A stretch of 64,000 bases of DNA from Anseranas semipalmata. Lineage: Eukaryota; Chordata; Aves; Anseriformes; Anseranatidae. The stretch is from contig VXAA01000971.1 in NCBI GenBank assembly GCA_013399115.1, positions 111,263-175,262 of the forward strand. Reading direction: 5' to 3'. The notes under the pieces were generated by a model. The model did not search any database. It was not told the origin of the DNA and saw only the letters and a list, made by a program, of their open reading frames with translations. A program made the translations under genes and the position numbers. Every line of letters starts with the position of its first letter. The first letter of the stretch is position 1. This document shows positions 11,313 through 23,930 of this stretch, one piece after another.

Positions 11313-14300
11313 CTGCAAAGAAAAAATATTTTCCATTATTGTCATAAGAACGTTCCAAGCTGCACTGTCCTCTGCACCCTGCGTTACTCCTTAAAAATTC
11401 AGAAGCATTAGTCATCTTGGAGATGGAAAAATGGGTTTGGCAGTTTAGCCCCAGTCTTTGAAGATTTCAGCCACCACAATAGTTGGTGCCCACAGAAGGC
11501 TGCTCAGCTTTCAGCTTTCCACTGGAACTTTTCCCAATTTTCTACTGGAAGAACTCTTGCATAAAGTGTATTTTTCTTTTGCCAGCCTTGTTAAGCCCCA
11601 AACAACCTTTAGCACAGATGAAATTATGCTAGCATACAGTGATTTAAGCTATACTATATAATTTTGATACCAAGCTCAACTAAGCTCTTCTTCTCTCCAC
11701 ATGTTTACGAAAGACACAATTGCAGAGATGCATGAAGTTTCGTTCTTCAAACTGTGCTCGTACGGTTGAGGCAGCACTGCTTTTAACAGCTGATCACCTC
11801 GCAGTTCTTTGCTGAAGGACAAACACACTGCAACTCTAAGGTGATCTGCCAGGCACTTAAATTTGTGTTTAAAGGTGACACATATGTGGAAACTGTGGCT
11901 GATATGAACTGCTGTGGTCAGACAAAACAGCAAAGCTCTCTAGAACTGTACTTGTGCTTCACACCTCAGGTCTTCTTTGCAGGTTTCTCTAAGATATATG
12001 TGACTGAACAGAAACCCACTGCCCTCATAACCCACAGCTGGTTTCCACGAAATCTCTGCATCTTAACCAAGTCCCCTCTCAGATGGGCCTGCTTTTTTCT
12101 TGGCAAGATGTCATCAGGGCCCTTTCCAAGCCACGTGCTGACAGCCAGCTGGCAAACACTTAACCCCTTTCCCTTCTGACACTTCTTTGTAGGTTAAGGT
12201 CTGCATTTAACTGTCTTGCCTTTCCTGAGTGCTGCTCCCCTCTTGCACTAAAGCAATCTGGTTTCCCATGTGACAGTCATTGCAAAATGTAATGAACACA
12301 GGTCCTAGTCTTCTAATCAGCTAGAAATGGCTTGGAAGAAGAGAATGCATTCCCTGAAAAACATACATGGCCCTGAATTACTTTTATATCCAATGTAGTT
12401 CACGTAGCAACATATAAGCCACACCAGTTACTTCTTTTGAAACTTTGCACATACAGTGGTGTTGGGGCAGTAGGAAAGGACACACAGAGCAGAGTTCAAC
12501 ACTGGAATATAAAAGCTTCCAAGTATTTACTTGTTTTGGACTGACAGTTTTTCTGTTTATCTGACAGAGCACTCATACCATAGCCTTTATTTAGTTGCCT
12601 TGCATGTGGTTTTCCTGTAACTTGTTAAAGAGCTGATCATCATTCTTGAAGTTTCAGTTTACCTGTAAAAAATGGAGAAGGGGGAAAAGGGATTGTATAA
12701 AACACATTATTTGGACAATAGCATGCACATACAAAGCTGATTTTTTCAAGACATCCTAAATGTAAAAGCAAGAGCGTAGTTGTGCCTACACTAGAGACGC
12801 TACTTAAAACAAAGAGCAATAACAAAACTTGCAGCAAAGATTGACCAAGAATTCTAGCCAAGACCTTTGGAAAATATTGTTTCCGTCAAAAAAGATGACA
12901 CTACACGTGTGTCAAAGCAAGCAACAAAGCCAGACATAAGCAGTCACTTTGTAAGACTGATTTGACTACTAAGAGGAACCGATGCCTAAATTTAGGGTTA
13001 GAATAACTAAGCAATCCAACAGGTTAACCTTCACATTTTGCACCCATTACTAGTTTCCAATACCAAGGGTGGATGTCTTTCTAATATTGTATGCTAAAGC
13101 TCAACTTTTTTTTTTTTTTTTTTTAAATTAAAAGTTCTATTCTTTACAAACTCCCTCCCCCACCAGTTCAAATATTGCAAAGGTAAAACTTGGAAACTCT
13201 GGAAAGAAGGGAAGAAGTCTCCAGATTTTTGTAGTTGCAATATCCAAGAGCATACAGCGCATTTCTGTTCCGGGCAGTATGGTTTCAAGTGACACACAAG
13301 GTTCTTAAAAACATTCTTTCTTAAGAATATACAGCGAAACATTATTCAAAATCCACAAATGTGAAACAGCAAACTTTGTTTAAAAAGCAGATGTTTGTTC
13401 ACATACCTAGTGATTAGCCTGGTACTGCCTTCTATGTCAGTCTCAGCAGTACCAGACGCCCCTGTGATACAGTTACAGAGGCTCAAAAAGTCTCACTTAT
13501 GTAGAGAGATCAGCAACTTCACTGATGACACTGCCTATATACTTGGCTTGAAAAATTTTCATCTCAAAGCTTGCTGAGCTCAAAGGAAAGTTTTGTATGC
13601 AAAGTCTTTATGAAAAAAGAAAAAAACACCCACCCACCAATCATATTTGTGGTTTGATCTACTAAAAAAGAAAAGTTTTCCAAGTTACTTTCCTAATATT
13701 TACCTTCACGTAGTTGAAATATGACATTATTTCTCCTTCTGATTTCTAAAATTACCATCTTGAAAACAGAAATAGAAAATGTGTGTCCTAATTTAAAATA
13801 CTGAGTTTTTATTCTTCGAAGGATGTCTCTCATCACAGAACCTGCCCTTTTACTTGCCTTAGGCACACTGCCAACTTTAAACTCAGTAAGAACAGCTTTT
13901 AAAGACATATCGGGCCCCTAACTCTGCATGATGTGGGATTAGCAAACTTGTCCTTCAGGAAGCTGTGCAAAAGGCATAATTGTATCTTTATTTTCCAAAT
14001 TTCTGTCTCCAACTTATAAAATGATTTTACTTGTGAATAATTTAGAAATACATGGACACGACCGATTCTTTCAAAGGCCAACACAGTAACAAATCATTCA
14101 AGACAGTAGCTTAGAAAGCATCTAAATCCTTCAACTGCTTATCGGCACTTTGCTATTAATTTATTTAAGTGGCTTTCAATATTGCTCACTACCTACAGGG
14201 ACTCGTTATTGTCAGGGTGACCAACAGACCCTCAGTCTCTAAGCCATAAAGAAGAAAATGGAAATTGTGATTCAAATGCAACTGATTATCATCTCTGCAA

Positions 14301-16479
14301 ACAACATAATAGCCTAGAGGTGTAAAGTGCCCCAATTTTGCAGCACACCTACATGAGGGAACTTCTTATGTTTAACTATAATTTTTATTAAAGTTTAATT
14401 GAAACAGTGGCGAGGGATACAAACAAACAAAAAACTATGTACTTGCTCCAAAATACAACCACCAAGATGAGATTAAACCCACCACAACAATTCATACACC
14501 TCACACCTTTTTCCTTCGTGTGTTTACTCCTGTCATTAGGCTTTGTTAAGCTAAGCAAAGCAAGACAGATTTTCTACCAGACATACCTTGCTTCCTGTCT
14601 ACTCTACCCGAGGTCCCAACTTTCCTGTCTAACATGCTCAATATATAAGCCAAATGTAGCTGCTCATTTTACAGGGGCATGCATGAACACTGAGTCACAC
14701 AAAGATGCACGAGCACCCTCTAGAAGTGGATGTGGTTGGCCACTGTGGTAGTCCGACACTTCAGTGATGACCACAAACTTTAGTCCTTAACTGCCTCCTT
14801 TCCAGACAATCCTGCAAGTTGCAAGACTACAGAAAATCCATACCTGTAAGAAAAACACATTACCCAAGAGATTTTGTTAAAGTTAAATCAAGATGAAGTC
14901 ACACCAATCAATGAAGAATGTCCACAAAGTGGCCTGCAGTGGTTAGATCCCTATAAGCTAGCTTCCATTTCAGCTTTGAGAAAAAGTGTTAGCCACTGTA
15001 TATCTAGTTTCTGAGCAAAATGTGTGTTACAGGTACTGCCTCACCTTTTACCACAGCATGGGGGGAGGCAGAGATGGATGGATATCTGCAGGCATACATA
15101 ACTAGCCACCAGTGCATTCCAGCACAATGAACAGCTACCTATTCACAAATTTCCACCTCACATCAAACTGGAGGCAAAGAGATCATCCACACCATCCTAA
15201 AGGAAGTGAACTTAACAGTATTCAAATAAATCAAAAACAGTACCTCCTTTCAGCATCAAGTTGAAGGACCTCATTTTGCAGTCAGAGTTTGTAACAGTCT
15301 TCTATGCCATTTCAACTCCCGATATCTGTCAACATAAAGCAATGTGGAAAAGTTATTATTTAAAATCTGAAGTAAATTATAACTGTTCTTTGAAATGATT
15401 GTGAAAAAGTAAAGAGCCATTTAAAAGGACCAGAAGGGCTCATTCAGATAAAACTACAAATATAAAAACACAGTGATGCAAAATAATATAAAAGTGAATG
15501 CATTATTCTCAGGAAAAAAAAATCCATTAAAATGTTTACCAAAAAAAAAAAGAAAGTAATAAGTATTTCTCATTTCAGGATTAACTTAAAGTATCTAGAT
15601 TGGGTTATAAAACAACTTTTGTGCAAGAGTTTTATGTCAGTTTCCCAGCTTTTAAAGCACTCCAATTTCACAATCAATATGAAAGACAAGTGTGTTCATT
15701 TAGCAACTTTAACCAGCTTTTGAGAGTCTAAGCACATACAAACAGTCCAAGTCAAACAAGCCCGAAGTTACCAACTTTATGAAGAACACAAACAAAACGC
15801 ATCCAGCGTTTTCCTGAAGTCCCTGATGAAATTCCCCAAACGTAAGAGCTGCTTCTGGAAACTTGAATCTTGACTCAATCCTACAGCTGTTAGTTGATAA
15901 CTCGCTCCTACCAAGCTGTCACTCCACAGAGAGCTGCCACGCACCGTCTCGGTTGCGACCATCCCAGACCCTGGGCTGTCAGGGATCTGCAGGCAGCTCT
16001 GCCAGGGCATGGCTTTCGCCCAAAGCCTCGCTCTTGCCATCACACTAACAGTTTAAAAAAGCCCTTGTTTGATCAGGGTTATGCAATAAATAGTTTCTGT
16101 AGTGTTTTACCAGGTCAAGGAGATTTACGAAAAGCTTTGTCCTGCTTCCTGTTATAGGTACTTAAAAATAAACGTGGCAGAGCTCAGCGCTCCTACACTT
16201 TTCGTTTTCAGACAGCACTTTCCTACCTGCGTTTGTACAATGGGATACACACTGAAGAAGCACACGCGCATGCCAAAGGGAAATTACTTCCAAGAAAGCT
16301 GTTAGGTGTCACACGAGCTGGAAAACCAGCGGCTGCGCACTCCCCGGCCCACGCAGCCCCACAGGGCGCCGCGCAGCGCCCTGCCGCGGAGCCGGCCCGG
16401 CCCCCGCGGAGGGGAAATGGCCGCGCCCCCCGGGCAGCCCGCGGCGCCGNNNNNNNNNNNNNNNNNNNNNNNNCCTCAC
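11313..16479 (-). other. Presumed IL1R1 first intron / 5' UTR region
   Basis: The coding start exon has an intron-type acceptor (11314-11313), so the mRNA must begin further right. No upstream non-coding exon can be called with certainty inside 11.3-16.2 kb. A plausible donor, GCAG|GTAGGA, lies at 16227 and a stronger one at 16480. The stretch holds poly-A/T runs (T run about 13105-13124) and unique sequence, with no recognised interspersed repeat. Confidence 0.5.
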
Positions 16480-16790
16480 CTCCGTCCGAGCCCCAGCGGC
16501 CGTCCCGGCCCATGCCACATAGCGGGCGGCAGCACGCCCCGCCTCGCCCGGCGAGCTGCACCGGGGCCTCGCCCCGCCCAGGGGCCGCCCTTCAGCCTGC
16601 ACCGCCCCGGGGCTGGCTTCGAGGGGGTTGGCCTCAGCGCTGACTGGACGCTGGTTTCCTCTCAGGCTGCGCTCGGGGCTCACGGCAAGCCGGACAGATC
16701 TGGAGCCCTTCGCCCGACCCGCTCAAGGCGCCGGTTCGCCAGGGCTGGCCTTGGTAGAGGGGCCGGCGCCCAGCTGAGGGGAGACAGGGA
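16310..16790. promoter_or_regulatory. CpG island, probable IL1R1 promoter
   Basis: This is the most strongly GC- and CpG-rich block in the window. It has Sp1-type boxes such as ccccgcctcgcccg and cgccccgcccagg around 16537-16582 and no obvious TATA box. It lies about 5 kb upstream of the IL1R1 start codon, on the side where the first exon must be. Read on the minus strand, GGACGGAG|GTGAGG gives a strong splice donor with exon end at 16480, which fits a short non-coding first exon. Promoter function is inferred from position and composition. The island contains a 24-base assembly gap. Confidence 0.65.
16450..16473. other. Assembly gap (24 N)
   Basis: A run of N lies inside the CpG island, directly next to the candidate donor on its intron side. 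High GC content is the likely reason the sequence is missing. Confidence 0.99.
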
Positions 16791-16989
16791 CATTTCTTGA
16801 TGTCTCTGTCTTTGAAAGAACGGATTCTGCCCACTGGCTGTCGTGCGTCCAGGGTGTGCTGGACGTGTAGCACAAAAGAAACAAGTCCTTGGTCAGTCAG
16901 ACACCCCACTCACGAAGCGAGTGTTCTGTCTGGGATTTCTCAGGATGTAAACATGAGCGCTCTGTGTAACCATTGCCACAATCCATGAC

Positions 16990-19977
16990 CTGAAGTAGCT
17001 CAACTTCTCTGTTTGGAGCAGAGCTTTGTTTGCTTTTTATCCTGTTTGGTCAGCTGTCCCTTCCACTATGTCAGGGTATCACTCTTCCAATTCAAACAAT
17101 AGTTTCTTCCTTCTGGATTTGAGTAGTAACTTTATATAGTTCTCATTCTTTAGTTCGATGATGAAATTAAGCATGTCCAAACATTTAAAAAAAAAAAAAA
17201 AGTAATTTTTTCTGGACAGGGAGAAGTTTCTCTGGAATTACTTCCTTGTCCATAGTTTTCAGTTCAGTGTCTTCTCCTCCTTGAATTTGTCTTTGCCTCT
17301 TTCATTTTGATTCCAACCAACTTACATTTGGTCACTCCTCAGAAACATGACTGGAGGGTACTCAAAGTGATTGATTATTCCTATCTCTGCTTTTATTCAA
17401 AACCTTCTAAAGATCCACATGCATTAACTCCATTTACATTCCAGATGAAGTAAGCATACATTTTAATATGAATTAGAAAAACGTAATGTAAGAAGAAGGT
17501 TCCCATTGGGGTTTGAACAATTCTCAAAACAGTGTGAAGGGACTTTTTAAGGGGTTGGAAAAATGTGGGAAGGAATGTTTTAAATTATTTAATGGTAGAG
17601 CAAATCCTCTGTTCCAGACTTATAAAACCATTACCATTTCCAAGGTGGGAAGCTTAGTCTTTTTGGGGAGAAGGGCTAGGTTGCTTCTCTCTGAGTTTCG
17701 TTAACACTAATTAGAGAACAGAAGGGATTCGTCTACAGGGCTTCTTCCATGTTGACAATATTAGGATGAAGACCTTCCCTGAGCCTTGGAGTTCTCAGAA
17801 AGGAAAGCCGTGAAATGCTTACCACATCTTATTGGAAGGTATAAAGGGTGAGACAAACCCTTATGAGGTATATGGGTAAATTTCTTTTCCTGTTGCCCTG
17901 TGTGTTTATAAGCCTTTGCAAACTCTCCTATATGTTTTAGCTGTGTTAAATGAGTATTTTAATCTGCTTTTGCCTTTACAGTTTTTGAGTCAAGGGTGTT
18001 GTTAAGGTGACTGCCTAACGTTGGGACATCCATTTTGTAGGCTATAGCAATCTTAAGAGCAGAGATACTAGAGTGCCGTAAGTGGTTATTTGCACAATAC
18101 TTTGTTCCACAATATCCAAAGGATGACAGCAATGCTTCCAATTAAGCTGCACAAACTAGTTTGAAAGTTGGTGACGTGGGGGTTCGGAGAAAGAAGTCTC
18201 TCCCAGTAGCTGGCAATCAACAGGAAAACAAGGGAATAGGGAGCATCTCAGAAACCCATCAGTCTCACAGAAAGAGTAACACTTACGTACTGGAAGACAA
18301 AATAGTCATTTGTAGAACCTGGCACACATCACTATTTCCATAATTGTGATATCTCATACCTGTCACAACCACATTTTTAAAGTAAAAACCCAAAGCACTC
18401 TCTAGCATTCATTTTAGAGAAACTAATCATGCAGAACCAAAAGTACAATTCTAAAAGAACACGCGCAAGCGTCAGTACTGCCAAATTGTGATTCAGTAGT
18501 GAAGTATGCATCTTTCTCAGAGCAGAGGATGCTTCCTAGAGTTTCCTAAGAGTGTTGTAGATGAATTTATCATGAAATATCTAGTAGGACTCCAGTTAGA
18601 GAAGAATAATTTTGCTAAAGTCTGCTCTCATTCCACTGTAGAACTGTTTTCCCTCATGAGTTGTACAACCCAGCCTGTTACCCCAGTTATACAGTCAACC
18701 GTATGTGAATGTACCTAGGTGCTGAGCTCACATGTAACTGGGAAAAGCCTATCATTCCTTCCAACTGCAAGCCTCCGGGGCATGTTTCAGGGCTCAGACC
18801 TCTGGGCAGATGCCAGGTTGCTGCTAGTAAGACTGCATTGTTCAGAAATCAGTCAGCATCAAGAAGCTAGACAGAGGTTTTTGTCCTTCAGTATCCTGGA
18901 GTAGCTGGCCAGGGTGAACGTCAGAGTGACACATTTGGCCCTGAAAAGTACAGCACTTAACACATCTGTCACTGATATGGGAAGTGATGGCTATCACACT
19001 TGGTAATTCAAAGGTATTCCTGGTAGTTCTGCTGAAGTTCTCCAGAGACCTCTTTGGGCTTGTTGTTTAAAGTAGGATAATGTAGAAAGAAAGGAAGAAA
19101 CACAAATTTATGCCAAAGTATCTATTTTTACTGAGTTAAGTCTTGCTACAGCTTGCTGTACACAACATCAGAGCTTGTGCCTACCAGGGTGCTCATTCCA
19201 GAAAATCTTAGATGAAGGAGTGGTTAATTTTCTGTTTAGTGCGGAATGCTCAACCAAGTCCAAAGTTCAAACCAAAACTGAGTAGAATGGGGTAGCAACT
19301 GAAACAAAAAGACAGACATCACATTGCACTCATAACAGGGCTTTTAGTACTACTTCAAAGACATGTCAAACCTATTTTGTATACACAGCAGTAATCTGAA
19401 GCATGTTTTCATGTGTTCAGACTTGTTCAGTCACACTGTCCAGCATTTCCACACAAAGCAAAGAGAGTTCATATTTGGTCAGGTATGTCTGTCAGCACTT
19501 GGAGCAAATTTACACTGGTTAGAGCAACTGATCTCAAACTGACATTTTAAGTAAGTGAAAAACCTGAGCACACCAGCTGTCTCAAAAGACAGCTTTAGTA
19601 ATTGGAATCTTGTTTAAAATAAAAATAGGTATTTAAATTTTCTTTTCAAAAAAGCTGGAAGGTTTTTTTGCCAGTTCCACGTTTCCATATGCAACTTCAG
19701 CTTAAGTGGAGGATGTCTCTGCAGTGGCGTGACTGCTACTGCAGCTGTTAGCCAGGGATGCAAGCAGTGCTAGGAGTGCCTTTCTCCTTCCGTCCACACC
19801 TATAAATGCATATCACTGTGGATTTCTTTGTAGGATGACAGGATGCTTCTGCCCTATCTCTTCTGTGACTGTTTTCCCTGCCTCTTGAGATGAATGCTGA
19901 CAATTGTTGGGGATTTTTTCTTTTTGCCTTCAGAATGTAGAAACTCTATAGCCTTGTTCATTCCCACTGTACCTAAG
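16990..19977. other. Intergenic sequence upstream of IL1R1
   Basis: No gene or interspersed repeat was recognised. An A run lies at about 17188-17201. Open frames are all under about 70 codons and lack family features. Confidence 0.6.
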
Positions 19978-21049
19978 TGTATTGGGTTTACACGGCAAGG
20001 TTTTGGTAGCAGGGGGGCTGCAGGGGTTGCCTTTGTAAGAAGATACCAGGAACTGCTGCATGTCAGATCAGAGCCAGCTCCATCTGGCTCCAAAACAAAC
20101 CCACCGCTGGCCAGCTCTGAGACAGTGAGTGATGCTGGTTGTGCCTCTGTGATAACATATTTAAGAAAGGACAAAAAGCCCTGCACAGCAGCAGTAAGAA
20201 AGTGTGAAAAATGTGGAAGCAACAACTCTGCAGACAAGGTTAGAGAAGGAGGAGGGAAAGGAGGTGCTCCAGGTGCTCCAAATTCTCCTGCAGTCTGTGG
20301 AGAGGCCCATGGTGGAGCAGGCTGTCCCCCTGCAGCCTGTGGGTACCACACGGAGCAGATCTCCATGATGCAGCCCATGGAGGAGCCCACATGGAGCAGG
20401 TGGAAGAGGCCTGAGGGATGCTGTGGGCTGAGCCTATGGAGAGCCCCTGCAGGAGCTGACTCCTGGCAGGAACTGCGGCCCTTGGAAAGGAGCCCTCACA
20501 GATGCAGGTTGTCTGGTGGGAGCTTCAGCCTGTGAGGGACCCATATTGGAGCAGTTCTTGAAGAGCTGCTGTCTGTGGGAAGCCCACACAGGATCAGTTC
20601 AGGAAGGACGGCATCCCGTGGGAGGGACCCCACGTGGAGCAGGGGAGGAGAGTGAGGAGGAAGGAGCAGCAATGATGAAGTGTTATGGACGGGCTGCAGC
20701 CCCCATTCCCTGTTCCCCTGCGCTGCTCAGGGGGAGGAGATAGAAGGATCAGCAGTGAAGTCAAGAATGGGAAGAAGATCGATTGGGAGAGAAGATGTTT
20801 TTAGTTTGTTTGTTTGTTTGTTTGTTTGTTTTCAGTTCTTACTGTCCTACTCTTTTATTAATTGGCAGTAGCTAAGATTAATCTTCCCCAAGTGTTTTGC
20901 CCATGATAGTAATGTGTGAGCAATCTCCCTGTAACTATCTCAACCCATGAGCTTTTTCATCGTACTTTCTCCCCCTGTCCTGCTAAGGAGAGGGGGTGAG
21001 AGAGCAGTTTGGTGGGCACCTCCTGACCAGCCAAGTTTAACCCACCACA
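19978..21049 (+). mobile_element. Solo LTR of an endogenous retrovirus (ERVL-like, about 1.07 kb)
   Basis: The element starts TGTATTGGGTTTACACGG and ends TTTAACCCACCACA, giving the TGT...ACA termini of an LTR. It is flanked by CTAAG (19973-19977) and ATAAG (21050-21054), a five-base target duplication with one mismatch. No internal retroviral genes lie beside it, so it is a solo LTR left by recombination between two LTRs. The centre (about 20270-20660) holds imperfect reiterations around CCCATGGAGGAG and GAGCAGG. A (GTTT)n tract lies at about 20802-20830. The strand is given from the TG-to-CA orientation that matches the left-edge copy. The ERVL assignment rests on five-base duplications and resemblance to bird class III LTRs. 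Confidence 0.85.
20802..20830 (+). repeat. (GTTT)n microsatellite inside the LTR
   Basis: About seven uninterrupted GTTT units lie within the solo LTR. Confidence 0.95.
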
Positions 21050-21096
21050 ATAAGCAGGTCCAAAACCCTGCTTTTTTGGCTTTACCGATTACTAAA

Positions 21097-21282
21097 CTAA
21101 ATCAGTAGTGCTTGTTTTACTGACATTACTTCAATAGTTCTGGTTTGAACTGAAGCAGTTCTCAAGGCAGATCCCGGAACGTCTTCAGGGTTATTATTGG
21201 TCTCCTTAGGACTTCCTTGAGGTGGAGACAGTATGCTGGCACTAACAAAAATCACCAGAGCCAAAGAAAGTGGTGGCTTCAT
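21097..21282 (-). CDS. Small open frame with signal-peptide-like N-terminus (doubtful)
   Basis: This 61-codon frame begins MKPPLSLALVIFVSASILS, a textbook basic-then-hydrophobic signal sequence. It continues as a short polar region rich in P, N, E and S. It starts 233 bases from the solo LTR end and ends 48 bases from it, on the opposite strand to the LTR reading direction. No cysteine pattern or known family is recognised. No convincing splice donor or promoter supports it, so chance is the simpler reading. Confidence 0.15.
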   Translation of the reverse strand: MKPPLSLALVIFVSASILSPPQGSPKETNNNPEDVPGSALRTASVQTRTIEVMSVKQALLI

Positions 21283-22862
21283 TAACCCATGGGTGACTCA
21301 GTGAAATGAAAATCAAGTTTCACAACTATATCTCTGACACATAGCCACCTCAAGAGCTTATCCTGCTTTGTGGGTTAGAGCTCTTGGAGTCAGCAGAAGT
21401 GCAACTGAAATGGCTGTAACTAATTTGCAATGAGGTCTTTAAGATGGATGCAGTAGTTTATCCTTCGCATATAGCTAGCATGAGTTTGAAACGTCCTCAG
21501 CTGTAATGACTACAGTCTGTCTGATGTCTTGAAGCAGCTAACTTCTGCTTTTGGAAGCTGAAGTACAAGGTACACTTAGAAATTGTTCTTAAAAACTACA
21601 CAATAAAGGGCAATGTGATGTACAGGAATCTAGAACTGTAAGCAAAAGAATCCTAAATTTAGCCTTTTCAACCAGCCAGAAAGAGGCAGCACACAATAAA
21701 GTCTGCACAAAGCATACAATGTCTGAATGTCTATAATCAGGTTATCTAGTCCCTTGATAGAATACCACTAAAATTATACGAACAAGAGCAACAAGTAAAC
21801 TGGAGCAACAAAGTGGCCTAAGGAAATGCATATAGAAAAGAAATATTTTTCTTTAAATTGCTAGGTGACCGCAAAAAAAAGATGTACACAATTAGAGCAG
21901 ACTCTGAAATATGGTGATTGAAAAGAATCTTTGGGAGAGGTAACTTGCAGTGGATTGAGCTTTGAAAAATAATCCTCTGTCCCAGGAGACACTAAGGTTT
22001 ATACGTAATTTCACCCCAGATTAGAAAGAAGGATTAGTTGCCTCAGAAGCAGGTAGAAATGACAGTACCTCTGCTTTCTCCTACCGCCTGTAAAAGCTGT
22101 GGCCTCAGAACAGCAAGAGACATAAGAAAATAAATACTGAGCTATTTTTGCCTGAGCTCTGGCATTTCTTGCAGGAAAAAAAAAAAGCAAGAAAATCAAA
22201 GTAGCAGCTGTGTGGAAGATAATGCAAATGAGAAAATAACAGAATTAATACTCTACAGCAGTTGATTTCCCATGACTAGAGCATGAACCTTTTCCCTTTG
22301 GAGAATAACTTACTGTTTTTCATAGGGCTGAGTTCTAACTGCCTGAACATAAATCACTGTGCTAAGTGCTGCCTCAAATGCTTCCAGAGGCTCAGCAGAA
22401 TACTTGACTTCTTTTTGATTTTTGCCAAGCAGGCAATTTTCTGTCTGCTGTATGCATTTCCAGATGTCCTGTGCTGACATTGTCACTGAGTTTTTTGAAA
22501 AGCTTTGATTTTTCTATTTTCTCACCTTGTTGCTTATTATGGTTTCACCTTGGTAGGGAGCTCAGCACTACACAGCTGCTTTCTCTCTCTCCGTGGGTGG
22601 GATGAGGGAGAGAATCGGAAAGGTAGAAATGTGAGAACTCATGGGCTGAGATAAGGACAGTTTGCTAGGTAAAGCCAAAGCTGCATGCACAAGTAAAGCA
22701 AAACCAAGAATTCTTTCACTACTTCCCATCAGCAGTCAGATGTTCAGCCTCTTCCAGGAAAGCAGGGCTCATAATGCCTAACAGTTTCTTGGGAAGACAC
22801 CATCACTCTAAACATCCCCCAGTCTTAACCCAGCTTTTATTGCTGAGCATAACGTCATATGG
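21283..22862. other. Intergenic sequence without recognised gene
   Basis: Unique sequence with no identifiable repeat or exon. Confidence 0.6.
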
Positions 22863-23930
22863 CATGGAATCATAGAATCATAAAATCATTAAGGTTGGAA
22901 AAGACCCCAAGATCATCTAGTCCAACTGTCCCCTTACCACCAATATTACCCACTAAACCGTGTCCCTAAGTACTACATCCAACCTTTCCTTAAACACCCC
23001 CAAGGACGGGGACTCCACCACCTCCTTTGGCAACCCATTCCAATGCCTAACCACTCTTTCTGAGAAGAAATTTCTCCTAATTTGCAACCTGAACCTCCCC
23101 TGGCACGACTTGAGGTCATTCCCTCTAGTCCTATCGCTAGTTATCTGTGAGAAGAGGCCGACCTGCAGCTCACCACAACTTCCTTTCAGGTAGTTGTAGA
23201 GAGCAATAAGGTCTCACCTGAGCCTCCTCTTCTCCAGGCTAAACAACCCCAGTTCCCTCAGCCGCTCCTCATAATACTTGTTCTCCAGACCCCTCACCAG
23301 CTTCATTGCCATTCTCTCAATGTCTTTCTTGTAGCGAGGGGCCCAAAACTGAACACAGTACTCGAGGTACGGCCTCACCAGAGCTGAGTACACGGGGACA
23401 ATCACTTCCCTAGTCCTGCTGGCCACACTGTTTCTAATACAAGCCAGGAAGCCGTTGGCCTTCTTGGCCACCTGGGCACACTGTTGGCTCATGTTCAGGT
23501 GAGCGTCAACCAACACTGCCAGATCCTTTTCCTCTGCACAGCTTTCCAGCCACCCTGCCCCAAGCCTGTAGTGTTGCACGGGGTCGTTGTGACCAAAGTG
23601 CAGGACCCGGCAAGTAGCCATGTTGAACATCATCCCATTGGCCTCTGCCCCTCGATCCAACCTGTCCAGGTCCCTCTGCAGAGCCTTCCTACCCTCCAGC
23701 AGATCGACACTTCCCCCCCAACTTGTTGTCATCTGCAAACTTACTGAGGGTGCACTCAATTCCCTCATCCAAATCATTANGGCTAACAGGCCTGTACTTC
23801 CCCAGATCCTCCTTACGACCCTTCTTATAGATGGGCATCACATTAGCAAGTCTCCAGTCATCTGGGACCTCTCCAGTTGACCAAGACTTTGACCAATATT
23901 CTTTTGTCCACCTTGGGCCGGCTGTTTTGG
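22863..23930 (-). mobile_element. CR1 LINE, rearranged, with single N inside
   Basis: On the minus strand the order is: a pre-catalytic block with EVPDDWRLANVMPIYKKGRK and KYRPVS, the single N at 23780, [18 protein letters not shown], a frameshift, then a frame to 23214 with [43 protein letters not shown] and [12 protein letters not shown]. The 3' UTR ends with the terminal octamers near 22866. The step from KYRPVS to NDLDEG omits the middle of the reverse transcriptase, which full CR1 copies carry. The single N therefore marks either a collapsed assembly gap or a deletion. The left (5') boundary is uncertain. The copy is not functional. Confidence 0.92.
23780..23780. other. Single ambiguous base at a CR1 discontinuity
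   Basis: One N falls exactly where the CR1 reverse transcriptase jumps over roughly a hundred or more residues. Confidence 0.95.

Noticed and set aside
12640..12861. 73-codon minus-strand frame with a leucine-rich, signal-like start near IL1R1
   Set aside because: Low-complexity leucine run with no cysteine pattern. The real IL1R1 signal peptide is at 11306-11246 with correct splice phase.
16223..16683. Several long GC-rich frames on both strands across the CpG island
   Set aside because: Stop codons are rare in GC-rich DNA, and the frames pass through N bases. They are compositional artefacts.
19894..20535. 213-codon open frame, apparently a gene
   Set aside because: It lies almost entirely inside the solo LTR and reads through LTR repeats; no protein family features.
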